Below are positions 1 through 5,373 of a stretch of DNA of 5,373 nt, in pieces (the stretch's first letter is position 1; each line of letters starts with the position of its first letter). Both the position numbers and the translations under genes were made by a program. The notes under the pieces are model-generated. The model had not been told where the DNA came from, did not search any database, and saw only the letters and a list, made by a program, of their open reading frames with translations. This DNA comes from Hyphomicrobiales bacterium. GTDB taxonomy: Bacteria > Pseudomonadota > Alphaproteobacteria > Rhizobiales > Devosiaceae. The stretch spans positions 1-5,373 of the forward strand of contig JALWTJ010000273.1 of the NCBI GenBank assembly GCA_027082895.1. The letters run 5' to 3'.

Positions 1-1437
1 CCCCAGAACACTTCCGCCGACCAGAACACTTCCGCCGACCAGAACGCCCCCGCCGCCGCGCCCGGCAATGCCCCCTCCACGGAAAACAGGGAAAATTCCG
101 CCGCACCGGTCGAGCAGGATCCCGAACAGGCGCGCCAGGAAGCCGACGCCCAACTCCGGGAAATTCAGAACGCCATTACTCTGTCTGCGGATCGCCGGGA
201 ACAGCTCAAGGCGGAAATCGACCGCATGAAGGGGGATCGCAACCAGCAGAATGCCGCCCTGATTGCCGCCGCCCAGCGTGTCAAGCTGACCGAAATCGAG
301 GTCACCGATATCGAGGAAAGCCTGTCGGTCCTGCTGGCCGAAGAAGCCCGCATCACCGCCCGGCTGAACAGCGCCGACATCAATATTTCCAACCTTCTTT
401 CCGCCCTGCAGCGCATCGGAAAGAACCCCCCGCCCGCATTGATCATTGCCCCCTCCGATGCGCTGAATGCGGCCCGCTCCGCCATGCTTCTGTCCGCCAT
501 CCTGCCCCAATTGCGCGAAAAGGCGGACCTGATCATAGCCGATCTGAACCGTCTCAAAAGCGTCAAGGAATCAGTGCTGGCCCAGCGCAATACCCTGATC
601 GAGCGCTACCAGTCCCTGTTCGAGGAGCAGTTGCGCATCGCCACCCTCATCGAAGCGCGCAAACTGGGCATGGACCGGGCCGGCCGGGATCTGCAGGAAG
701 AAGAAGCCCGGGCCGAGGCCCTGGCGAACCAAGCCACATCCCTGAACCAGCTCATTGAAAGCCTGCAGCAGCGCATTTCCGCCGTTGCACAGGCGGTAGA
801 CGCCCAGAAACAGGCCGATGAGCAGGCCGCGGCCCTGGCAGCGGGAGACACCACCGTCACCCCCACCCCCCAAGCCGTCGCCATCGCACTGGCCGATGTC
901 CAGCGCACCAGCCCCGCCATTCCCTTTCCCCTGGCAAAGGGCTATCTGACCCTGCCCGCTTCCGGCGTGGTAGTATCCGGTTTCGGGGACGATGACGGCT
1001 TTGGCGGCACCTCCAGGGGCATCTCCATCGTCACCCGCGCCGATGCCCAGGTCGTTGCCCCCGCCGACGGCTGGATCATGTACAAGGGCCCCTATCTTAA
1101 TTATGGCCAGATCATCATTATAAATCCCGGGAATGACTACACGATCCTGCTGGCCGGGCTGAGCAAGGTTTCCGTTGATCTGGGCCAGTTCGTGCGGCTG
1201 GGAGAACCGGTGGGCACCATGGGCTCACGAACAGTTGGTCAGACCGTGACAACAAGTGCTGGAGTCTCGCGCCCGACCCTTTATATTGAACTGCGAAATC
1301 CCGATGAAGAGCCCGTTGACCCGGCCCCCTGGTGGTCCGACAAGACAGGCATTGCCCGCAACGACACCGACAACAGCACCAACCCGGATGCACCCGAGCC
1401 GAACGAACCCAACACCCAGTCAAACCAAGCCGGATAA
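1..1437 (+). CDS. envC: EnvC-family murein hydrolase activator with degenerate LytM (M23) domain, 5' end cut off
   Basis: The frame is open from the left edge to the TAA at 1435-1437 (478 residues visible), so the start and any signal peptide lie outside. Residues 1-40 are low-complexity (Q, N, S, A, P). About 43-280 are charged, Ala/Leu/Glu-rich helix typical of coiled coil, interrupted by the 'NPPPAL' segment (142-147) seen in alphaproteobacterial EnvC proteins. About 308-447 form a LytM/M23 fold ending 'TLYIELR', close to E. coli EnvC 'SLYFEIR'. All expected zinc ligands are missing: HxGxD reads SRGIS (338-342), YAHL reads LAGL (384-387) and LHFE reads LYIE (427-430). By analogy with EnvC it should not cut peptidoglycan but activate N-acetylmuramoyl-L-alanine amidases in the periplasm during septum splitting; this role is inferred. 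A hydrophilic N/D/P-rich tail follows. ctpA starts 7 bases later, suggesting one transcript. Confidence 0.9.
   Translation, partial: PQNTSADQNTSADQNAPAAAPGNAPSTENRENSAAPVEQDPEQARQEADAQLREIQNAITLSADRREQLKAEIDRMKGDRNQQNAALIAAAQRVKLTEIEVTDIEESLSVLLAEEARITARLNSADINISNLLSALQRIGKNPPPALIIAPSDALNAARSAMLLSAILPQLREKADLIIADLNRLKSVKESVLAQRNTLIERYQSLFEEQLRIATLIEARKLGMDRAGRDLQEEEARAEALANQATSLNQLIESLQQRISAVAQAVDAQKQADEQAAALAAGDTTVTPTPQAVAIALADVQRTSPAIPFPLAKGYLTLPASGVVVSGFGDDDGFGGTSRGISIVTRADAQVVAPADGWIMYKGPYLNYGQIIIINPGNDYTILLAGLSKVSVDLGQFVRLGEPVGTMGSRTVGQTVTTSAGVSRPTLYIELRNPDEEPVDPAPWWSDKTGIARNDTDNSTNPDAPEPNEPNTQSNQAG
4..57 (+). repeat. 18-bp in-frame tandem repeat in the envC-like gene
   Basis: Two identical 18-base units (4-21 and 22-39, CAGAACACTTCCGCCGAC) are followed by a diverged third (40-57) that keeps only the first six bases closely. 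Because 18 is a multiple of 3, each unit adds the hexapeptide QNTSAD without breaking the frame. The repeat lies in the low-complexity segment before the coiled coil. More copies may lie to the left of the window. Such repeats can change copy number by slippage; whether this one does is unknown. Confidence 0.85.
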
Positions 1438-1444
1438 ATCACCC

Positions 1445-2836
1445 ATGCCCCTTTCCCGTTTTACAGCAAGGCCCCTTACCATGTCCCTTGTTGCCTCCCT
1501 TTCCACTTCCCTTTCCACGCTGGTTCTGACAACGGGAATGCTCGCCTTTTCCCTCTCCCCCTCCCTCGCCCAGGTGCAGGGGCCCGATCCTGTTTCCGAA
1601 ACCGTTACCCGCTCCCCCGAGGAAATTTATTCCCAATTGCGCCTGTTCGGCGAAGTATTCGATCGCATCCGCAAGGAATATGTGGATGTGCCGGACGAAA
1701 AGGAACTCATCCGGGCGGCCATTGATGGCATGCTGAGCTCCCTTGATCCCCATTCGGGCTATCTGACCCCAAGCAGCAATGATGCCATCCGTCAGGATAC
1801 CAGCGGCGAGTTTGGCGGCCTGGGTATTGAACTGACCATGCAGGAAGGTGTGGTCAAGGTCATTTCCCCCATCCCCGATACCCCGGCTGAAAAGGCCGGC
1901 ATCCAGTCCAACGATTTCATCATCAAGCTGGATGGCAAGCCGGTTCTGGGAATGGGAATGGATGCCACCATTGCCAAGATGCGCGGTGCCGTGGGCGACC
2001 CGATCACCGTCACCGTGGTGCGCGAGGGGGTAACCGAACCTTTCGACGTTACCCTGGTCCGGGATCGCATTCCCCTGCGAGCGGTACACTGGACCCTTGA
2101 GGACGGGGTGGGCGTCATGCGGCTGGATTCCTTCTCCGAACAGGCCTTTCCGGGTATCCGCAACGCCATTCTGGACATGATCGCCCAGGAAGACGGCAAG
2201 CTTCCCGCCGGCCTGATCATCGATCTTCGCAACAATCCGGGCGGGCTGGTGGACCAGGCGGTTGCCATCGCCGATGCTTTCCTCTCCGAAGGCGCCATCC
2301 TCCTGACCCGGGGGCGCACCGAAGCCGAAAGCGCCCGCTATGACGCCCAGCCTGACGATCTGGACAAGCTGGTGGCCGATGTTCCCCTGATCATCCTGAT
2401 CAATGGCGGATCCGCTTCCGCTTCGGAAATTCTGGCCGGCGCCCTGCAGGACCAGAAACGGGCCACCATCATCGGCACCCGCTCCTTCGGCAAGGGATCG
2501 GTGCAACTGATCATTTCCCTTGGTGAAGACGGTGCGATGAAGCTGACCACCGCCCGCTATTACACCCCATCCAACCGCTCCATCCAGGCAGTGGGCATCC
2601 AGCCCGATATCGAGATACTTCAGAACGTGCCCAAGGAATTCCAGGGCCGGGATGAAATTGTCGGTGAAGCAGCCCTTGATGGCCAGATCGGAGGGGGCAG
2701 TGCCGCCGAGGCAACCACCGGCTCCTCTACCTATGTCCCCAGCGACAAATCCCTGGATACACAGTTGAACTATGCCATCGACCTCATTCTGGGCAAGGAA
2801 ACCAACCCCGCCTTCCCCGCCGCCAAGGACGATTGA
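1445..2836 (+). CDS. ctpA: CtpA-type carboxy-terminal processing protease (peptidase S41, PDZ domain), exported
   Basis: A 463-residue serine protease of the S41 (C-terminal processing/Tsp) family, which cleaves envelope proteins from the C-terminal side. Residues 1-42 look like a Sec signal peptide: Arg5 and Arg9, a hydrophobic stretch, then SLA|Q, so the mature protein should be periplasmic. An N-terminal helical part (about 57-118) leads to a PDZ domain (about 121-205, beginning 'GEFGGLGIEL'). The catalytic core has 'GGSASASEIL', with nucleophile Ser325, and 'SFGKGSVQ', with Lys350 and Gln354. The 25-residue Ser-Lys and 4-residue Lys-Gln spacings match E. coli Prc (S430, K455, Q459), so the enzyme should be active. 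ATG 1445 is chosen because it follows the upstream stop by 7 bases and gives the signal peptide a positive N-terminus. ATG 1481, with AAGG at 1468-1471, is a real alternative but leaves no basic residues. The frame is also open upstream to 1256, but that part is the envC-like tail read in another frame. The natural substrate cannot be read from sequence. Confidence 0.95.
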   Translation: MPLSRFTARPLTMSLVASLSTSLSTLVLTTGMLAFSLSPSLAQVQGPDPVSETVTRSPEEIYSQLRLFGEVFDRIRKEYVDVPDEKELIRAAIDGMLSSLDPHSGYLTPSSNDAIRQDTSGEFGGLGIELTMQEGVVKVISPIPDTPAEKAGIQSNDFIIKLDGKPVLGMGMDATIAKMRGAVGDPITVTVVREGVTEPFDVTLVRDRIPLRAVHWTLEDGVGVMRLDSFSEQAFPGIRNAILDMIAQEDGKLPAGLIIDLRNNPGGLVDQAVAIADAFLSEGAILLTRGRTEAESARYDAQPDDLDKLVADVPLIILINGGSASASEILAGALQDQKRATIIGTRSFGKGSVQLIISLGEDGAMKLTTARYYTPSNRSIQAVGIQPDIEILQNVPKEFQGRDEIVGEAALDGQIGGGSAAEATTGSSTYVPSDKSLDTQLNYAIDLILGKETNPAFPAAKDD

Positions 2837-2866
2837 TACACCCGTCAGGAACAGGAGTAAAAAAGC

Positions 2867-2903
2867 CATTGTTCGCCAGATCAGCTGATCTGGCGAAGCA
2901 ATG
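2867..2903. repeat. Perfect 26-bp palindrome with extended stem, between ctpA and the deacetylase gene
   Basis: Positions 2872-2897 are a perfect gapless inverted repeat with half-site TTCGCCAGATCAG and centre between 2884 and 2885. The pairing continues outward with CATTG (2867-2871) and CAATG (2899-2903), interrupted by one unpaired G at 2898. A run of six A lies at 2859-2864, which on the minus strand is a T6 tract two bases after the stem. This is the layout of an intrinsic terminator for leftward transcription, but no leftward gene reads into it nearby. On the plus strand no T-run follows. It could instead be an operator for a dimeric regulator or a 3' stabilising stem on the envC-ctpA mRNA. 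Confidence 0.8.
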
Positions 2904-2951
2904 CGCAGGCGTGCACCGCAGGTTGCGCCGGACCGGAAGCAGAAACGAGCC

Positions 2952-2966
2952 GGCCCCCGCGGGGCC
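2952..2966 (+). other. GC-rich hairpin in the leader region before the deacetylase gene
   Basis: GGCCCC (2952-2957) and GGGGCC (2961-2966) pair across a three-base CGC loop. Only TTAA follows, so there is no U-tract and a standard intrinsic terminator is unlikely. It may be a pause or a weak stop between the two transcription units, or chance in GC-rich DNA. Confidence 0.4.
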
Positions 2967-2983
2967 TTAACGCGAAATAAACC
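2967..2983 (+). promoter_or_regulatory. Possible CtrA-type box (TTAA-N7-TAAA)
   Basis: TTAA at 2967-2970 and TAAA at 2978-2981 are separated by exactly seven bases, one mismatch from the TTAA-N7-TTAA consensus bound by the alphaproteobacterial cell-cycle regulator CtrA. The second half extends to TAAACCAT, one base from the frequent TTAACCAT form. It sits about 50 bases before the chosen start at 3033, in a gap that should hold the promoter of the deacetylase-rppH unit. I could not place convincing -35 and -10 boxes. A GANTC (CcrM methylation) site occurs at 3011-3015. Regulation by CtrA is a guess. Confidence 0.3.
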
Positions 2984-3019
2984 ATGTTGCCCCATCCTGC
3001 GACCAGGTCTGATTCGTGC

Positions 3020-3023
3020 GGGA
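3020..3023 (+). promoter_or_regulatory. Weak ribosome binding site supporting the start at 3033
   Basis: GGGA lies nine bases before ATG 3033. It is weak, but together with the conserved-looking N-terminus 'MANNLASPLG' it favours this start over the in-frame ATG at 2901. Confidence 0.4.
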
Positions 3024-3032
3024 CACTTCCAA

Positions 3033-4184
3033 ATGGCAAACAATCTCGCATCCCCCCTTGGCAGGAAGAAACGTCCCCAGCTTTCCCTGCGCCTTGCCTA
3101 TGGCCCCAAGGACTGGCCCATCGGCCGGGCAGCGGCAGCCCTTTGCGCCTTGATCCTTATCATCTTCGGCCTCAGAATCTACCTGGTTGACGACCCCCTC
3201 GGGGGCCAGCCACAGGTCGTGCTGCCCATCCGGTCCACCCTGGACACCAACCCGGTTGCCCAGCAGGTCGCCGCCCCGCCCGATCAGCGACTGGCCATCG
3301 TCTCCGACAGCTCCGGCAGCCCCGACATTACCGAAATTCCCTCCCAGGCCATGGCGGCAGCGGATGAAAGTACCCTCCAGCGCACGGAATTTGGCGCTTT
3401 TCCCGAACTTGTCGAACAGACCCAGCACGGCCCCATCCCCCATGTCGGGCCGGATGGCCGCACCCCGTTTGAAGCCTATTCCCGCCCCTCCCTGGGCCCT
3501 GAACTGATAGCCACAACCCCCGTGATTGCCATTGTCGTGACCGGCATGGGCCTGAACCAGAGCGGCACCATGGAGGCCATCGATACCCTGCCGGACAATG
3601 TCACGCTGGCCTTTGCCCCCTATGCCCGTTCCCTGGAAAACACCACCGCCGCGGCACGCGAAGGGGGCCACGAACTGATGCTGGAAGTGCCCATGGAACC
3701 CTTCGACTATCCCAATTCGGATCCCGGCCCCCAGACCTTGCTCACCGGCTATCCACCCCGCGCCAACCTGGACCGGCTGTTCTGGCTGATGTCCCGCTTT
3801 GGCGGCTATATGGGCCTGATCAACAATCTGGGCGCCAAGTTCACGTCGTCCGCCACCGACCTGTCCCCGATAATGGAAGAACTGGGCACCCGCGGCGTCG
3901 GCTTCATCGACGATGGCAGTTCAAACCGCTCCCTGACCCGCCAGCTGGCCATGGCTAATCGTGTGCCCTATGCCCGCGCCGCCCTCACCCTTGATGCCGT
4001 GCCCTCCCGCGCCGCCATTCTGGCAAAACTGGCTGAACTGGAAGCCCAGGCCCGCGAACAGGGCAAGGCCCTGGGCATCATTTCCGGCTTGCCTGTCTCC
4101 ATCAACACCCTTGCTACCTGGGCCGCATCCCTGAAAGAAAAGGGCATCGAGCTGGTCCCCGCCAGCGCACTGATGAAATCCTGA
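3033..4184 (+). CDS. Divergent polysaccharide deacetylase family protein (YibQ/DUF610 type), inner-membrane anchored
   Basis: A 383-residue protein. Residues 1-31 are basic and cytoplasmic, about 32-51 form one membrane helix, and 'LVDDPLGG' (51-58) follows, as in Hyphomicrobiales homologues. A Pro/Ala-rich linker (about 60-155) leads to the periplasmic domain (about 160-381). Family motifs seen are 'IAIVVTGMGL' (165-174), 'HELMLEVPMEPFDYP' (213-227) with 'DPGPQTLLT' (230-238), 'GLINNLGAKFTS' (261-272) and 'FIDDGSSNRS' (291-300). The first motif usually has an Asp pair (as in 'IDD') for metal binding; here it reads VTG, so deacetylase activity is doubtful. Function is unproven. ATG 3033 is preferred: the extension back to 2901 is Arg/Pro-rich, would bury the membrane helix deeper and begins inside the palindrome arm. 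rppH follows after 16 bases, suggesting co-transcription, whereas the 196-base gap after ctpA suggests a separate promoter. Confidence 0.88.
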   Translation: MANNLASPLGRKKRPQLSLRLAYGPKDWPIGRAAAALCALILIIFGLRIYLVDDPLGGQPQVVLPIRSTLDTNPVAQQVAAPPDQRLAIVSDSSGSPDITEIPSQAMAAADESTLQRTEFGAFPELVEQTQHGPIPHVGPDGRTPFEAYSRPSLGPELIATTPVIAIVVTGMGLNQSGTMEAIDTLPDNVTLAFAPYARSLENTTAAAREGGHELMLEVPMEPFDYPNSDPGPQTLLTGYPPRANLDRLFWLMSRFGGYMGLINNLGAKFTSSATDLSPIMEELGTRGVGFIDDGSSNRSLTRQLAMANRVPYARAALTLDAVPSRAAILAKLAELEAQAREQGKALGIISGLPVSINTLATWAASLKEKGIELVPASALMKS

Positions 4185-4200
4185 AGAAAACGAGTTCGCC

Positions 4201-4740
4201 ATGAGCACCGCCCCCCTTTCACCCTCGGGAAAACCCTATCGCCCGTGCGCCGGCATCTGCCTGTTCAACAAAAAGGGCAGGGTGTTCATCGGACGTCGCA
4301 ACGACATTCCGGATTACGACATGCCCCACCCCTGGCAGATGCCGCAAGGGGGAATTGACGAAAATGAAGACCCCCTCGCCGGTGCCTTGCGGGAATTGCG
4401 CGAAGAAACGTCCATTTCATCGACCCGCCTGTTGCGCCGGGCACGGGACTGGATGACCTATGACTTTCCCCCCGAACTTATCGGCAAGCTGAAGCGGGGA
4501 AAATTCGGCGGCCAGCGGCAGATATGGTTTGCCCTGCTGTTTACCGGCGAAGAAAGTGAAATCAATGTCCTTGAACCGGACGAAGGCCGGCACCCGTCCG
4601 AATTCTGCGAATGGCGCTGGGAGGATCTCACGACTCTGCCCGCACTGGTGGTCCCCTTCAAGCGGGATCTCTACCACAAGGTTGTGCAGGAATTTGCCGA
4701 CCTGCCCGCAGCCATTGCCAGCGGCGCCCTTGACGGCTAG
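4201..4740 (+). CDS. rppH: RNA pyrophosphohydrolase RppH (Nudix hydrolase)
   Basis: A 179-residue Nudix enzyme that removes pyrophosphate from the 5' triphosphate end of RNAs, exposing a monophosphate that speeds decay by RNase E-type enzymes; members of the family also act on diadenosine polyphosphates. It opens with 'YRPCAGICLFN' and 'VFIGRR', then 'WQMPQGGIDENED' leading into the Nudix box (Gly50 to Ile72), with Glu56, Arg64, Glu65, Glu68 and Glu69 in the expected metal-binding places. The last Gly of the box is Ser71 ('EETSI'), a mild variation. 'GGQRQIWFALLF' (103-114) and 'FCEWRW' (135-140) also fit RppH. Length is normal for the alphaproteobacterial protein. ATG 4201 follows the upstream stop by 16 bases with only a weak purine-rich stretch (about 4184-4194) as ribosome site. 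The stop codon TAG is also the first three bases of the adjacent intergenic repeat. Confidence 0.95.
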   Translation: MSTAPLSPSGKPYRPCAGICLFNKKGRVFIGRRNDIPDYDMPHPWQMPQGGIDENEDPLAGALRELREETSISSTRLLRRARDWMTYDFPPELIGKLKRGKFGGQRQIWFALLFTGEESEINVLEPDEGRHPSEFCEWRWEDLTTLPALVVPFKRDLYHKVVQEFADLPAAIASGALDG

Positions 4741-4841
4741 AGCACTTCCCGAAAAGTGGGAAGCGGTTTTCGGACAAGAAGTGCGGAAATATCAAACAGA
4801 TAGAGCGTGGTCTTGATTCCATCAGAAACAGACACGCTCTA
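4738..4841. repeat. RIME-like intergenic mosaic repeat with two palindromes
   Basis: About 104 bases, running from TAGAGC to GCTCTA. Palindrome 1 pairs GCACTTC (4742-4748) with GAAGTGC (4778-4784) and CCGAAAA (4749-4755) with TTTTCGG (4767-4773). Palindrome 2 pairs TAGAGCGTG (4801-4809) with CACGCTCTA (4833-4841), plus TCT/AGA inside after one bulged G; its loop holds GATTCCATCA. The layout and the words CCGAAAAGTGGGAA, CGGTTTTCGG and GATTCCAT match what I remember of the Rhizobium-specific intergenic mosaic elements and related short palindromic repeats spread through Hyphomicrobiales genomes. It lies between convergent genes and its stems could protect or end the rppH mRNA. It carries no gene. 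The family name is from memory. Confidence 0.75.
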
Positions 4842-4936
4842 AAGCCCAGTCCTGCCCACGGAGCAGCTACCGCCTCCAAAAATATACTAACCGCTCCACC
4901 CGGCCGGTGAAGCGATTTGCAGCAAAATGAATGGGA

Positions 4937-4954
4937 AAGCAGGTCGCCCTGCTT
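4937..4954 (-). terminator. Weak intrinsic terminator of the chemotaxis gene
   Basis: Read leftward, AAGCAGG and CCTGCTT pair around a GCGA tetraloop of the stable GNRA type, 13 bases beyond the stop codon of the methyl-accepting protein. The tail that follows (TCCCATTCATTTT) is only partly T-rich, so termination may be weak. Read rightward the same stem is followed by CCTTTCC, so it might also catch read-through from rppH. Between this hairpin and the RIME-like repeat (4842-4936) I see nothing beyond a small TTTGC/GCAAA inverted repeat at 4916-4926. Confidence 0.45.
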
Positions 4955-4967
4955 CCTTTCCTGACGG

Positions 4968-5373
4968 TCAGAATTCATCCCAATCCGCATCCACCGCCGC
5001 ATTGCCCTCGCTCAGATAGGTCTTGGCGGCCTGGGCCGTAGCGGGTGAAGCCGCAGCAGGAACCTCGTCAGGCGACGATCCGGAAGCCGGCTGGCCAGAT
5101 GCCGGTGCCGGCGCCTTCGCTGATGCAGATTTTGCGTCCGGACCCAGAACAAACATGTCCACGATCCGGTCCAGTTCATCCACCTGCCGGTCCGTCTGCG
5201 CAATAGCCGCGTTGGTTTCCTCCACCAGCGACGCATTATGCTGGGTCATCTCATCCATCTGGCGCACGGCAACGTTGACCTCGTCGATGGAAGAGGCCTG
5301 CTCCCGGCTGACCCGGGCAATGTTCTGCATCAATGTCGAATTGTGCTGGATTTCCTCGATCATGCTCTTGAGC
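4968..5373 (-). CDS. Methyl-accepting chemotaxis protein, C-terminal part only
   Basis: The frame is open to the right edge and stops at TGA (complement of 4968-4970); about 134 residues are visible, the rest of the gene lying to the right. 'IARVSREQASSIDEVNVAVRQMDEMTQHNASLVEETNAA' (split here for reading: IARVSREQASSIDEVN, then VAVRQMDEMTQHNASLVEE) is the descending helix of the MCP signalling bundle, including the second methylation-helix pattern around 'NASLVEET'. After 'VDMFVLG' comes a flexible Ala/Pro/Ser linker of about 50 residues ending in DWDEF (4971-4985). This fits the xWxxF pentapeptide that tethers CheR and CheB in receptors such as E. coli Tsr and Tar (NWETF). The protein would be part of a chemoreceptor array that controls CheA kinase through CheW. 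The ligand-sensing part, and so the signal and membrane placement, cannot be seen. It runs convergent to rppH. Confidence 0.92.
   Translation of the reverse strand, partial: LKSMIEEIQHNSTLMQNIARVSREQASSIDEVNVAVRQMDEMTQHNASLVEETNAAIAQTDRQVDELDRIVDMFVLGPDAKSASAKAPAPASGQPASGSSPDEVPAAASPATAQAAKTYLSEGNAAVDADWDEF

Noticed and set aside
165..590. 141-codon minus-strand open frame inside the EnvC-like gene
   Set aside because: Ser/Arg/Ala-rich reverse reading of a coiled-coil gene, with no domain or start signal.
1256..1444. In-frame upstream extension of ctpA from ATG 1256
   Set aside because: This stretch codes for the end of the EnvC-like protein in another frame. The extension would place about 63 Pro/Arg-rich residues in front of a clear signal peptide.
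2901..3032. Upstream start (ATG 2901) for the deacetylase-family protein
   Set aside because: The extra 44 residues are Arg/Pro/Cys-rich with no family match, and the ATG overlaps the arm of the palindrome. ATG 3033 gives the expected N-terminus and anchor.
1439..3043. Long 534-codon open frame on the minus strand across ctpA
   Set aside because: It mirrors ctpA codon by codon in a GC-rich gene, is Gly/His/Gln-rich with no recognisable domain, and ctpA itself is unmistakable with signal peptide, PDZ and catalytic motifs.
2967..3671. 234-codon open frame on the minus strand over the deacetylase gene
   Set aside because: Gly-rich shadow of a conserved rightward gene with clear family motifs; no homology recognised and no ribosome site seen.
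4883..4888. TATACT, resembling a -10 promoter box for rightward transcription
   Set aside because: No -35 match at suitable spacing and no rightward gene downstream; the next gene runs the other way.

Overview
The window is an ordinary-looking, high-GC cell-envelope region of an alphaproteobacterium, most likely of the order Hyphomicrobiales (Rhizobiales). Four things suggest this: the gene order (EnvC-like activator, CtpA protease, divergent polysaccharide deacetylase, RppH), the 'VDDPLGG' motif just after the membrane anchor of the deacetylase, the 'NPPPAL' motif in the EnvC-like protein, and a two-palindrome intergenic repeat of the RIME type known from rhizobia. I cannot name a genus.

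Layout, left to right. Positions 1-1437 (+) hold most of an EnvC-family murein hydrolase activator: coiled coil plus a degenerate LytM domain. Its start lies beyond the left edge. Only 7 bases later comes ctpA (1445-2836, +), an exported S41 serine protease with PDZ domain and an intact Ser/Lys dyad. A gap of about 200 bases (2837-3032) follows, with a perfect 26-base palindrome, a GC-rich hairpin and a possible CtrA-type box. Then come a membrane-anchored protein of the divergent polysaccharide deacetylase family (3033-4184, +) and, 16 bases on, rppH (4201-4740, +), the Nudix RNA pyrophosphohydrolase. The rppH stop codon forms the edge of a RIME-like mosaic repeat (4738-4841). A weak hairpin terminator (4937-4954) precedes the 3' end of a convergent methyl-accepting chemotaxis protein gene (4968-5373, -), whose product ends in a CheR-tethering-type pentapeptide, DWDEF.

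The genes probably form two rightward units, envC-ctpA and deacetylase-rppH, with a convergent chemotaxis gene at the right end. The first three products would act in the periplasm or at the inner membrane: EnvC-like proteins switch on cell-wall amidases, CtpA proteases process or degrade envelope proteins, and the deacetylase-family protein has an unproven envelope role. RppH acts in the cytoplasm, starting mRNA decay by removing 5' pyrophosphate.

I found no mobile element with coding capacity, CRISPR array, tRNA, rRNA or unfamiliar gene system. The points most worth a second look are in the non-coding DNA (the 26-base palindrome with its T-tract on the 'wrong' strand, and the RIME-like element supplying the rppH stop), together with the loss of metal ligands in the EnvC-like and deacetylase-like proteins.
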